In this document: piece by piece, positions 1 through 8,618 of the stretch
Layout: the number at the start of each line of letters is the position of its first letter
How positions within the stretch are numbered: position 1 is the first letter of the stretch
Assembly (NCBI GenBank): GCA_903898675.1
Contig: CAIUGM010000002.1
Span: 62,001 to 126,000 of the forward strand
Source of the DNA: an uncultured Verrucomicrobiota bacterium
GTDB taxonomy: Bacteria; Verrucomicrobiota; Verrucomicrobiia; Opitutales; Opitutaceae
DNA: 64,000 nucleotides
Direction of reading: 5' to 3'
The notes under the pieces: model-generated
Database searches by the model: none
What the model was told of the DNA's origin: nothing
The model's input: only the letters and a program-made list of their open reading frames with translations
Translations under genes and position numbers: made by a program

Positions 1-2002
1 TGATGCGGGCGATCATCTTGCGGGCGCGGATGACCCCGGCGATGCGGCGGCCAGTCACGTCCTCTACGACGGGCAGCCACTTATGCCCGTGCTCGCGAAA
101 CGTGGCGGCGGCGATCAGGGCGGTGTCATTCACCGTGATGATCGCCGGGTCCGCGATCATGAATTCGCTCAAGGGTGTTTCAGGTGCGATGCCACTGGCT
201 TGCGCCCGGAGCAGATCCGTGAGCGTCACGAGTCCGTCCAGTCGTTGCCCGTCCGCCGAAACCAGAAAGAAGGGCGACTCGTTGTTCGCAAACAGACGGG
301 TGACCTCGAGCAGGCTGGCGGCGGGCTTCAGCCGCGGGTCGGGCGCCGGCTCGATAAACTCGGCCAGCTTGAATTCCAGCAGGGCGGCGCGCACGCGCGG
401 GCGCTCCTGCCACGTGTTGGGGGTGCGCCGCGCGATGGCTGCCATGAGCGCGGCGCGGAGCGGGGCAAGGGTCTTGGAGATGGAGGTGAAGACATTCCGG
501 CCCATCACGATCACCTCCACCGTCGTGCGCGCCCGGACCGAGGCGCTGCGGGGCCGGTTGTCGATCAGGGCTTGTTCGCCGAAGAAACTGCCGGCGTTGA
601 GCACGGCGATGATTTCACCGTCCGGGTGCTCCGGCGTGGGCCGGCACACTTCCACCTCACCCTGCTCGATCACATAGAAATTGGACGGGGATTCCCCCTG
701 GCGGATGATGTAGTCGCCCGGCTCGTAGTGCGCGTGGGTCACGCGGTCGGTGACATCGGTCTTGATGAAGCTCAGGTCGCGCGGGAAAATCAGCAGCCAC
801 GCCCAGTCGAACCCGACCTGGATGCGGCGCGACCAGTCCGGCAGCTTGAAGAGGTACACCCCGCGCCAGGTGAACCACGCCCAGAAGCCCGAGAGCTTGA
901 AGCCGAACATCTCGGCGACGGCGCTGTGCCCGCCGATGGAGCAGAGCTGGCCGAGCACCCGGAAGGAGAACGGCCGGGTCGGCTCGCCCGCGAGGGTGCG
1001 GATAATGTTGGCGGCGCACTGCCGGCCCTGGCGCTCAGCAAACTGGCCGGTGGGAGGGGAGGGCAGGCCGTCGACGGCATTGATGATCGAGGCGCAATCC
1101 CCGATGGCCCACGCGTTGGCCTGGCCGCGGAGGCGCATGTCGGGCTCGGTCAGGATCCGGCCCTTCTCCTTCGGGGTGTCGAGCCGCTCGATCACCGGCG
1201 CGGTCGTGCTGCCGATGGTGCAGACGATGGTGCCGCCGTGGACAAACTCGTCCTTCAGCCCCACGCCTTCGCCGGTGGCGAGCTGCACGCGGGCATTGAG
1301 CTTGATGGTGACCCCGGCCTTTTCCATCTTCCCGCGGGCGAACTCGCGCAGGGGCGGACTGATTTCCGGGAGCAACTGGTCGCGCGAGTGGATCAGCGTG
1401 ACGCTGATGTCCTCCTCGCGGACGTTGCTGTAGAAACGCCGGCTGCTGCGGACGAGATCATTGATTTCGCCGGCGGTCTCGACCCCGCTGTAGCCGCCGC
1501 CGACCACGATGAAGGAGAGAAACCAGCGCCGGCGCTCCGGGTCGTCGCAGACCTCGGCCTTCTCCATCTGCGAGATGACATGCATGCGGAGGACCGCGGC
1601 GTCGCCGACCGTCTTCAGGGGGAAGGCGTGGTCCGCCATGCCGGGCACGACGTTGAGGTTCGAGATGTTGCCGCAGCCGATGACGATCTGGTCGTAGGGC
1701 AGCTGGCGCGGGAGGCCGTCATAGCCCTCGTACTCGAGCGTGCTGGTGACGAGGTTGATGTTTCGCACCTCCTCGGTGCGGCACATGACGTCGGGCAGCA
1801 ACTGGCGGAGGGGCACGACGACATCCAGCAAGTTGAGCGAGGAGCCGACGGCGTCCGCCAGAAGCGGACTGAAGACCAGGTGGTTTTCCTTGTTGAAGAG
1901 AATCAGTTCCGCGTCGCGGTCGCGCAGCGAGGCGCGCAAGGTCCGGGCGCACATCACGCCGCCAAAACCGCCGCCGACAATGACAATCCGTTTCTTGGCC
2001 AT
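1..2002 (-). CDS. Type II NADH dehydrogenase-like flavoprotein fused to cyclic-nucleotide-binding and CBS domains (3' end outside window)
   Basis: The frame is open from the ATG at 2002 to the left edge, at least 667 codons. The N-terminus (MAKKRIVIVGGGFGG) is a dinucleotide-binding motif, and the first ~400 residues read as an NDH-2 type pyridine nucleotide-disulfide oxidoreductase, which passes electrons from NADH to quinone at the membrane. Residues about 405-515 form a cNMP-binding beta-roll (EPGDYIIRQGE, then GSFFGEQALIDNRPRSASV, the phosphate-binding cassette). From about 530 a CBS pair follows (LDGLVTLTDLL, AGVIRARKM). Family knowledge says cNMP and CBS domains sense small nucleotides, so allosteric control of NADH oxidation is inferred. 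The C-terminal end is cut off. It lies divergent from the following gene and 1.9 kb from the complex I operon. Confidence 0.85.
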   Translation of the reverse strand, partial: MAKKRIVIVGGGFGGVMCARTLRASLRDRDAELILFNKENHLVFSPLLADAVGSSLNLLDVVVPLRQLLPDVMCRTEEVRNINLVTSTLEYEGYDGLPRQLPYDQIVIGCGNISNLNVVPGMADHAFPLKTVGDAAVLRMHVISQMEKAEVCDDPERRRWFLSFIVVGGGYSGVETAGEINDLVRSSRRFYSNVREEDISVTLIHSRDQLLPEISPPLREFARGKMEKAGVTIKLNARVQLATGEGVGLKDEFVHGGTIVCTIGSTTAPVIERLDTPKEKGRILTEPDMRLRGQANAWAIGDCASIINAVDGLPSPPTGQFAERQGRQCAANIIRTLAGEPTRPFSFRVLGQLCSIGGHSAVAEMFGFKLSGFWAWFTWRGVYLFKLPDWSRRIQVGFDWAWLLIFPRDLSFIKTDVTDRVTHAHYEPGDYIIRQGESPSNFYVIEQGEVEVCRPTPEHPDGEIIAVLNAGSFFGEQALIDNRPRSASVRARTTVEVIVMGRNVFTSISKTLAPLRAALMAAIARRTPNTWQERPRVRAALLEFKLAEFIEPAPDPRLKPAASLLEVTRLFANNESPFFLVSADGQRLDGLVTLTDLLRAQASGIAPETPLSEFMIADPAIITVNDTALIAAATFREHGHKWLPVVEDVTGRRIAGVIRARKMIARI

Positions 2003-2203
2003 AGGGAAGTCGGGCTACATTGGTGTCCGCAGGGCGGATTGCAAATGCCCTGATGGGTTGGCTGGCCGGCGGTGAAACGACCCGACCCCGGGCGTTCGGC
2101 TAGGTCGGTGCGGCGCCTTTGCTGTTGCCGGTTTTGGCTCAGCTGCTAGCCACATGAGCCGTCGACACCCCGCAAAGATTCCCAACCAGCTCTCCGCCGA
2201 CCC

Positions 2204-3118
2204 ATGAAAAAAATCGCCGTTCTCGCCCTCGCCACCCTGGCCCTGCTGTCCGCCCGCGCCGCCGACGCCGCGCCCGCCACCGGCGGCCTGCGCTACACGA
2301 TCACCGTCACCAAGTTTGAAAACCACGCCGGCTATTCCGGCCAGTTCAACCTCAGCGACTCCTTCGGCGCGGTTCTCACCGATTCCCTGCAGAACACGGG
2401 CCGCTTTATTGTGATCGCGGAGTCCGACATGCGCGGCGCCGCGATGACCGAGCAGGATTTCGCCGCCAGCGGCCGCACGGCCGGCGGCGACAAGAAGCCG
2501 GTCACCGGTAACATGACCCCGGCGCAATTGCTGGTGAAAGGTGAGATCACCGGCTTTCAGGATGGCACCCAGGGCGGCGGCGGCGGGATCGGCTTCGGTG
2601 GAATCCGGGTCGGGGGCAGCGGCAGCCAGGCGGAGATCAACGCGTTGATCTATGTCGTCGATTCCACGACCGGCCAGGTGAAGGCCTCGAAGAAGGTCGT
2701 GGGTGTCGCCAAGAGTTCCGGGCTGAGCGTCGGTTTGACCCACGGCAACTTCAACGGTGACATTGGCGGCTTCAAGAAGACCAACGTCGGCAAGGCCGTC
2801 GAGGCCGCGATCGACCAGGCGGTGGCGTTCTGTATTTCCCAGCTCGATAGCATGCCCTGGACGGGGAACGTCATCCTCGTGAAGGGCAACCAGGTCTATT
2901 TCAACCGCGGCTCGCGCGAGGGCGTGGCGGTCGGACAGATTTTCAAGGTCGGCTCCTCCGAGATTTTGCGCGACCCGGGCACCGGCGAGGTCCTGGACAA
3001 CAGCTTCACGGAAAAAGCCCAGATCAAGGTCGATACCGTCAAGGAGAAGGTTTCAATCTGCTCGATCATCTCCGGCACGGGCATCGAACAGGGCATGGCG
3101 GTGTCGCCGAAGGAGTAG
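2204..3118 (+). CDS. CsgG/HfaB-like curli-assembly type secreted protein
   Basis: 304 aa starting MKKIAVLALATLALLSARA, a clear signal peptide with probable cleavage after Ala-rich residues near 20-22. The mature part has the CsgG-like pattern: ITVTKFEN near the start, then DSFGAVLTDSLQNTGRF (a sequence seen in proteins that target outer-membrane lipoprotein pores), and LLVKGEITGFQ. No lipobox Cys is visible, unlike true CsgG, so it is probably a periplasmic or outer-membrane-associated paralogue and not the curli secretion pore. A Gly-rich stretch lies near residue 125-145. No csg genes flank it. Function is inferred from family resemblance only. Confidence 0.7.
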   Translation: MKKIAVLALATLALLSARAADAAPATGGLRYTITVTKFENHAGYSGQFNLSDSFGAVLTDSLQNTGRFIVIAESDMRGAAMTEQDFAASGRTAGGDKKPVTGNMTPAQLLVKGEITGFQDGTQGGGGGIGFGGIRVGGSGSQAEINALIYVVDSTTGQVKASKKVVGVAKSSGLSVGLTHGNFNGDIGGFKKTNVGKAVEAAIDQAVAFCISQLDSMPWTGNVILVKGNQVYFNRGSREGVAVGQIFKVGSSEILRDPGTGEVLDNSFTEKAQIKVDTVKEKVSICSIISGTGIEQGMAVSPKE

Positions 3119-3170
3119 GGGGTCTGGCACGGATCCCCTGCGACTGGCGCTAGGGCGGCTTCAGAAATAC

Positions 3171-3245
3171 TGTAGCCGGGGTCGCTGACCCGGACGAAGG
3201 CGGAAGAGGCAACGAATCGGACCGGGGTCAGCGACCCCGGCTACA
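3171..3245. repeat. R2 palindromic repeat, copy 1
   Basis: Inverted repeat. The left arm starts TGTAGCCGGGGTCGCTGACC (3171-3190) and its reverse complement lies at about 3222-3245, around a ~30-nt centre. The same arms recur at 25271-25347 and, degenerate, at 29599-29647. It lies between the convergent CsgG-like and GIY-YIG genes, where it could also form a terminator-like hairpin. Confidence 0.85.
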
Positions 3246-3252
3246 TCTTTGT

Positions 3253-3504
3253 TTAAACCACTCTAGAGGAAATGACGTTTGGCGAATGTCCTGCCCGAAC
3301 CGATTTTAAGTATTTCTCGAACTTGAGAGCCTTGCCTTCGTCGGGGAACGCGAAGTAACCCGCGTGTACCCACGGGCGATTTGGCGCCGTCGACGTATTT
3401 TGACCGGTATTGTGGCTGATGAGGCGGGACTTCAGATCAGCGGTAAATCCGACATAGTGCAGGCCCGTACTACCCAGGCTCGCCAAAATATAAACGTAGT
3501 GCAT
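3253..3504 (-). CDS. GIY-YIG domain nuclease-like protein
   Basis: 83 aa, essentially one GIY-YIG domain. The motif appears as HYVYILAS near residue 2 and LHYVGFTADLKSRL near residues 15-28, with the catalytic-type Arg after YVGFT. The C-terminus carries the EKYLKS element usual for the small UPF0213/YhbQ-like proteins. The family has the fold of UvrC and homing nucleases, but the role of stand-alone members is mostly unknown. It lies alone between an R2 repeat and the tRNA-Ser region. ATG start at 3504. Confidence 0.8.
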   Translation of the reverse strand: MHYVYILASLGSTGLHYVGFTADLKSRLISHNTGQNTSTAPNRPWVHAGYFAFPDEGKALKFEKYLKSVRAGHSPNVISSRVV

Positions 3505-3529
3505 CCAGCAAAAACAAAAGGGAAGCCCT

Positions 3530-3627
3530 CCTTCGCCAAGCCTACGGCGGGCAGCCTTCGCTCACTCTGCGAAGCCTGGATTGAGTTGTACTAAAAACTG
3601 GCCTGCCAGCCGTAGGCTTGGCGAAGG
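3530..3627. repeat. R6 inverted repeat beside tRNA-Ser
   Basis: Two 25-nt arms, 3530-3554 (containing CGCCAAGCCTACGGC) and 3603-3627, are reverse complements with one mismatch, separated by ~48 nt. The right arm overlaps the hairpin just downstream of the tRNA-Ser 3' end. No other copy was seen in this window. Confidence 0.75.
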
Positions 3628-3632
3628 CTGGC
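3593..3632 (-). terminator. Probable terminator of tRNA-Ser
   Basis: On the minus strand the tRNA 3' end (3633) is followed at once by GCCAGCC (3632-3626), a 14-nt loop, GGCTGGC (3611-3605), then a run of five T at 3597-3593. Stem plus T run fits intrinsic termination. The hairpin is shared with repeat R6. Confidence 0.55.
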
Positions 3633-3718
3633 GGAGAGAGAGGGATTCGAACCCCCGGTAGGCTTGCGCCTACACGTGCTTTCCAAGCACGCGCATTCGA
3701 CCACTCTGCCATCTCTCC
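3633..3718 (-). tRNA. tRNA-Ser (anticodon GGA)
   Basis: Read on the minus strand, a 7-bp acceptor stem (GGAGAGA with TCTCTCC) encloses a D arm, an anticodon stem-loop GTGCTTGGAAAGCAC with GGA in a 7-nt loop, a long variable arm (GTAGGCGCAAGCCTAC) and a T arm with TTCGAAT. The long variable arm marks a class II tRNA. GGA reads UCC and UCU serine codons. 86 nt; the 3' CCA is not encoded (GCC follows). Confidence 0.97.
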
Positions 3719-3828
3719 GTGACTGGCCTAAGGGTCGAAGTTAAGGTAAAAGTCCCGGCTGCGGTCAACGGAAATTCCTCGCGACCCTGCGCCGCCCTTC
3801 TAAGGCCCAGATTGTAAACAAAACCTCC

Positions 3829-3856
3829 TTGCATGGAGGGGGTCCGGTGGTACGTT
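3829..3856 (+). promoter_or_regulatory. Candidate promoter of the nuo operon
   Basis: TTGCAT (3829-3834), a 16-nt spacer and TACGTT (3851-3856) lie 20 nt before the nuoB start, within the only sizeable non-coding gap upstream of the operon. The match to the sigma-70 consensus is modest. Confidence 0.35.
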
Positions 3857-3875
3857 GAATCGATTTTTTATTTAA

Positions 3876-4385
3876 ATGGTCACCGCTAATTCGGAACTAG
3901 CCTATAACAGCAAGATCGAGGGCGACGTCATTGTCACCCGGGCGGATGCGGCCATTAATTGGGTCCGGAATAACTCAATGTGGCCCATGCCCATGGGGCT
4001 GGCCTGCTGCGCCATCGAGCTGATGGCCACGGCCTCGAGCCGGTTCGACATCGCGCGCTTTGGCGCGGAGGTCATGCGTTTCTCGCCCCGTCAGTCCGAC
4101 TGCATGATCGTGGCCGGCACCGTCACCTACAAGATGGCGACGGCCGTCCGCCGCATCTATGACCAGATGGCCGAGCCGAAGTGGGTCATTGCCATGGGCG
4201 CCTGCGCCTCCTCCGGCGGCATGTACCGCAGTTATGCCACCCTGCAGGGCGTGGACCGGATCATCCCGGTTGATGTTTATGTCAGTGGGTGTCCGCCCCG
4301 GCCCGAGGCCTTGCTGGACGCCCTCATGAAGCTCCAGACCAAGGTCAAACGCGAGCACTCGGCATCCAAGCTGCTCAGCGCTTAA
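3876..4385 (+). CDS. nuoB: NADH-quinone oxidoreductase subunit B
   Basis: 169 aa. This subunit holds cluster N2, the last Fe-S centre of complex I before quinone. All four ligand cysteines are visible: the tandem pair in [12 protein letters not shown] (residues ~45-46), ACASSGGMY and the Cys of [11 protein letters not shown]. The conserved [13 protein letters not shown] and [13 protein letters not shown] blocks are present. It is the first gene of the operon. nuoA, which usually precedes it, is missing: only tRNA-Ser and a putative promoter lie upstream. nuoC follows after 16 nt. Confidence 0.97.
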   Translation: MVTANSELAYNSKIEGDVIVTRADAAINWVRNNSMWPMPMGLACCAIELMATASSRFDIARFGAEVMRFSPRQSDCMIVAGTVTYKMATAVRRIYDQMAEPKWVIAMGACASSGGMYRSYATLQGVDRIIPVDVYVSGCPPRPEALLDALMKLQTKVKREHSASKLLSA

Positions 4386-4401
4386 CGCCGTCCCGCCACG
4401 C

Positions 4402-5022
4402 ATGACCACCGACGTCGAATTCACGACCGCCGTTAGCCAGCAATTTCCCTCGGCTGCGGCGCGGGCCAGCCTGGACTGCCCGGCCTTCAATGTTCCGGCC
4501 GCCGAGGCGATGCCGGTCCTGCAGTACCTGCGCGACACGCAGGGGTATGATTTTCTGATGGATGTGACCGCCGTCGACTGGAGCGCCGAGCAATCGCCGC
4601 GTTTCACCGTGGTCTGGCACCTCTATTCCAGCGTGAAGCACGCTTATGTGCGCGTGGCGGCCGATTGCCCCAGTGATGCGGAGCCGGCGATGGCCAGTGC
4701 CACCGGTCTGTGGGCCGGCGCGGACTGGCATGAGCGCGAGGCCTTCGACATGTTCGGCATCACGTTCACCGGGCACCCCGACCTGCGCCGCATTTTGATG
4801 TGGGACGGCTATCCTTATCATCCGCTGCGCAAGGAATTCCCCCTCGCGGGCCTGCCGGCGGATTTTCACGATCCCGTGATCACGGCCGAGACGAAGACCG
4901 GCCTGATCGCCGCGCCGATGGCCGGCGGGCCCTTCGTCGCCACTCCCGGCGAGCCGATGGGCGAGGCCGAGCCCCGCGCGAAGGACGAAGCCTGGAACGA
5001 ACAGAGCCCGAAACCCGAATAA
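4402..5022 (+). CDS. nuoC: NADH-quinone oxidoreductase subunit C
   Basis: 206 aa, the 30-kDa hydrophilic subunit of the peripheral arm, next to NuoD. The signature of the family is clear: WHEREAFDMFGITFTGHPDL followed by RRILMWDGYPYHPLRKEF. It is a separate protein, not fused to NuoD as in E. coli. The C-terminus is extended by an acidic tail rich in E, K and A (residues ~175-206). It sits 16 nt after nuoB and 6 nt before nuoD. Confidence 0.96.
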   Translation: MTTDVEFTTAVSQQFPSAAARASLDCPAFNVPAAEAMPVLQYLRDTQGYDFLMDVTAVDWSAEQSPRFTVVWHLYSSVKHAYVRVAADCPSDAEPAMASATGLWAGADWHEREAFDMFGITFTGHPDLRRILMWDGYPYHPLRKEFPLAGLPADFHDPVITAETKTGLIAAPMAGGPFVATPGEPMGEAEPRAKDEAWNEQSPKPE

Positions 5023-5028
5023 CCCGCG

Positions 5029-6258
5029 ATGGCCACCGATTTTTCATTTCCCGATGCCGCGGCCAAGGCGGCCCTGCCGAAGGAATTCGAGCCGGAGAAG
5101 ATGTCGCTCTCAATGGGGCCGTCCCATCCGTCCACCCACGGCGTGCTGCGCATCCAGTTCGAACTCGACGGCGAGGTCGTGACGAAGGCCGACCCGGTGC
5201 TCGGCTACCTGCACCGCGGCGACGAGAAGATCGCCGAGAACATGACTTACAACCAGTTCGTGCCGTACACGGACCGGTTGGACTACCTCGCCCCCCTGGC
5301 CAACAACATGGCCTACGCGATCGCGGTCGAGCGGCTCGGGAATCTGCAGGTACCCGCCCGCTGCCAAGCCATCCGCGTCCTGACGGCGGAAATGGCCCGT
5401 GTCTCCGCGCATCTCATGGGTCTCGGGGCCTTCGGCATCGATGTTGGCGCCTGGTCGGTGTTCATGTATTGCTTCGAGGAGCGCGAAAAACTCTACACGC
5501 TCTTCGAGGAACTGACCGGGGCGCGCTTCACCACCAGCTACGCCCGCATTGGCGGCCTCTCGCGGGATCTGCCCGAGGGCTGGTTGCAGAAGGTGGACGC
5601 ATTTTGCGACCAGTTCCTGCCCATCCTCGAGGAGATCCTGGGTCTGCTCTCGCGGAACAAGATCTTCCTCGATCGCACCGTCGGCGTCGGCGTGATTTCC
5701 CGGGCCGATGCCATTGCCTACGGCCTGTCCGGCCCGAACCTGCGGGGCTCCGGCGTGGCGAACGACCTGCGCAAGGACCGGCCGTATTCCGGTTACGAGC
5801 AGTATGAATTCGATGTCCCGGTCGGCTCCAAGGGCGACTGTTACGACCGCTACCTTTGCCGCGGCGAGGAGATGAAGCAGTCGATCCGCATCATCCGCCA
5901 GGCGGTGAAGACCATGCCGGGGGGCGACTGGTACGCGAAGGATGCGCGCAAGATTTTTGCCCCGCCGAAGGACAAGATCCTCACCTCGATGGAGGAGCTG
6001 ATCAACAACTTCATGATCGTCACCGAGGGCCCGCAGATGCCGGCCGGCGAGGTCTACTTCGAGGCGGAGAACCCGAAGGGGGTGCTGGGCTTCTATATCG
6101 TGAGCAAGGGCGGCGGCGTGCCGTGGCGGCTGAAGATCCGCAGCCCCTCGTTCTGCAACCTCTCGATCCTGCCCAAGCTGTGCGTCGGCAACATGGTATC
6201 CGATGTCGTCTCCATCCTCGGCTCGCTCGACTTCGTCATGGGCGAATGCGACCGCTGA
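5029..6258 (+). CDS. nuoD: NADH-quinone oxidoreductase subunit D
   Basis: 409 aa, the 49-kDa subunit that forms the quinone site together with NuoB. It shows the expected opening SMGPSHPSTHGVLR, GYLHRGDEKIAENMTY, and the hydrogenase-like C-terminus LDFVMGECDR. Length matches stand-alone NuoD. It ends 15 nt before an R1 palindrome that fills the gap to nuoE. Confidence 0.97.
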   Translation: MATDFSFPDAAAKAALPKEFEPEKMSLSMGPSHPSTHGVLRIQFELDGEVVTKADPVLGYLHRGDEKIAENMTYNQFVPYTDRLDYLAPLANNMAYAIAVERLGNLQVPARCQAIRVLTAEMARVSAHLMGLGAFGIDVGAWSVFMYCFEEREKLYTLFEELTGARFTTSYARIGGLSRDLPEGWLQKVDAFCDQFLPILEEILGLLSRNKIFLDRTVGVGVISRADAIAYGLSGPNLRGSGVANDLRKDRPYSGYEQYEFDVPVGSKGDCYDRYLCRGEEMKQSIRIIRQAVKTMPGGDWYAKDARKIFAPPKDKILTSMEELINNFMIVTEGPQMPAGEVYFEAENPKGVLGFYIVSKGGGVPWRLKIRSPSFCNLSILPKLCVGNMVSDVVSILGSLDFVMGECDR

Positions 6259-6273
6259 TCGGAATTCCAGTTA

Positions 6274-6347
6274 ACCACGAAATACACCAAATGAAGAACC
6301 AACCCAGAACACCGGATTCCTTTCGTGTGTTTAGTGTATTTCGTGGT
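6274..6347. repeat. R1 palindrome between nuoD and nuoE
   Basis: Arms ACCACGAAATACACCAAA (6274-6291) and its near-perfect reverse complement (6330-6347), loop ~38 nt. The arms contain the 9-nt periodic unit typical of the R1 family. The right arm ends 20 nt before the nuoE start; the left arm begins 15 nt after the nuoD stop. Confidence 0.9.
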
Positions 6348-6367
6348 GACCACTCTTCCCTGAGTTA

Positions 6368-6853
6368 ATGAATCTCAAACCGGCCACCCTTTCGCAGATC
6401 GACGAAGTGATCACCCATTACCCGGTGAAGCGCAGCGCCACGCTGCCGCTGCTGCATTTGATCCAGGAGGATGCCGGCTGGATTTCCCCCGAGGCCATCG
6501 AGTGGATCGCGGCCAAGCTCGAGCTCCAGCCCATCAACGTGTACGAGGTCGTCACCTTCTACCCGATGTTCCGGCAGCAGCCGATCGGCCGCCGCCACAT
6601 CAAGGTGTGCCGCACGCTCTCGTGCGCCCTGACCGGCGGCTACAAGGTGTGCGATGAATTTCAGAAACAGTTCGGCTGCCACCCCGGCGAGGTGTCGGCG
6701 GACGGCGAGGTCACGATCGATTTTGTCGAGTGCCTGGCCAGCTGCGGCACCGGCCCGGTCGTGCTGATCGACGACGACCTGCACGAGAAGGTCGATGTCA
6801 CCAAGGCGAAGGCCCTGAGCGACCGGATCAAGGCGGAGGCCAAGGCCAAATGA
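6368..6853 (+). CDS. nuoE: NADH-quinone oxidoreductase subunit E
   Basis: 161 aa, the 24-kDa thioredoxin-like [2Fe-2S] subunit (cluster N1a) of the NADH module. Cluster ligands are seen as CRTLSC (C-x4-C) and CLASC (C-x3-C). The N-terminal helical part contains LLHLIQEDAGWISPEAIEW. The stop codon overlaps the start of the next gene in an ATGA arrangement, implying translational coupling. An R1 palindrome lies directly upstream of its start. Confidence 0.96.
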   Translation: MNLKPATLSQIDEVITHYPVKRSATLPLLHLIQEDAGWISPEAIEWIAAKLELQPINVYEVVTFYPMFRQQPIGRRHIKVCRTLSCALTGGYKVCDEFQKQFGCHPGEVSADGEVTIDFVECLASCGTGPVVLIDDDLHEKVDVTKAKALSDRIKAEAKAK

Positions 6854-7149
6854 AAAAGCACCGCATCAAGCAGATCGCGCCGGTGCGCTTCGGCATCATC
6901 TTCGGGTTCATCCTCGGGGTGGCCGGGCTGATCATGGTGCCGTTCATCCTGTTTGCCGGCGGTCTCTGGGCGACCAAGGAGCCGTCGCTCCTCGGCATCC
7001 CGTGGCTGTTCTTCGGCGCCGGCGCGGTGTTCATGCCGCTGATCTACGCCCTCGCCGGTTTCCTCTTCGGCGTCGTGCTCGCCATGGTCTACAACTTCGT
7101 GGCCCGCTGGACCGGCGGCATCGAGTACTACTCGGACGACACCAACTGA
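6850..7149 (+). CDS. Small membrane protein of unknown function within the nuo operon
   Basis: 99 aa starting MKKHRIKQIAPVRFGIIFG, with the ATG overlapping the nuoE stop (ATGA) and the end 8 nt before nuoF. There are two strong hydrophobic stretches (residues ~14-38 and ~49-80) joined by a short loop, then a soluble tail ending EYYSDDTN. The tail segment YNFVARWTGGIEY recalls short uncharacterised membrane proteins found widely in bacteria. It does not contain the NuoA hallmarks (YECG, FDVE), so it does not replace the missing nuoA. The tight coupling suggests a role with complex I, for example assembly, but that is inference. Confidence 0.8.
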   Translation: MKKHRIKQIAPVRFGIIFGFILGVAGLIMVPFILFAGGLWATKEPSLLGIPWLFFGAGAVFMPLIYALAGFLFGVVLAMVYNFVARWTGGIEYYSDDTN

Positions 7150-7157
7150 TTTCCGCC

Positions 7158-8519
<1,362 letters not shown>

Positions 8520-8526
8520 TTTTTTC

Positions 8527-8601
8527 CCACGAAACACACTGAATACACCGAAATGAGAACAAACCGGCATGATCCTTCCGTGTATTCGGTGTGTTCCGTG
8601 G
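8527..8601. repeat. R1 palindrome between nuoF and nuoG
   Basis: The left arm begins CCACGAAACACACTGAATAC (8527) and the right arm ends with GTGTTCCGTGG at 8601, around ~20 nt of loop. It begins 7 nt after the nuoF stop and ends 17 nt before the nuoG start. Confidence 0.92.
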
Positions 8602-8618
8602 ACTAATCCTCTTCCGTA

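Noticed and set aside
83-2053. A 656-codon open frame on the plus strand at the left end
   Set aside because: The opposite strand encodes a clear NDH-2/cNMP/CBS protein with motifs in order; the plus frame shows no family features.
6850-7149. The small nuo-operon membrane protein as the missing NuoA
   Set aside because: NuoA motifs YECG and FDVE are absent and the helix pattern (two, not three) differs.
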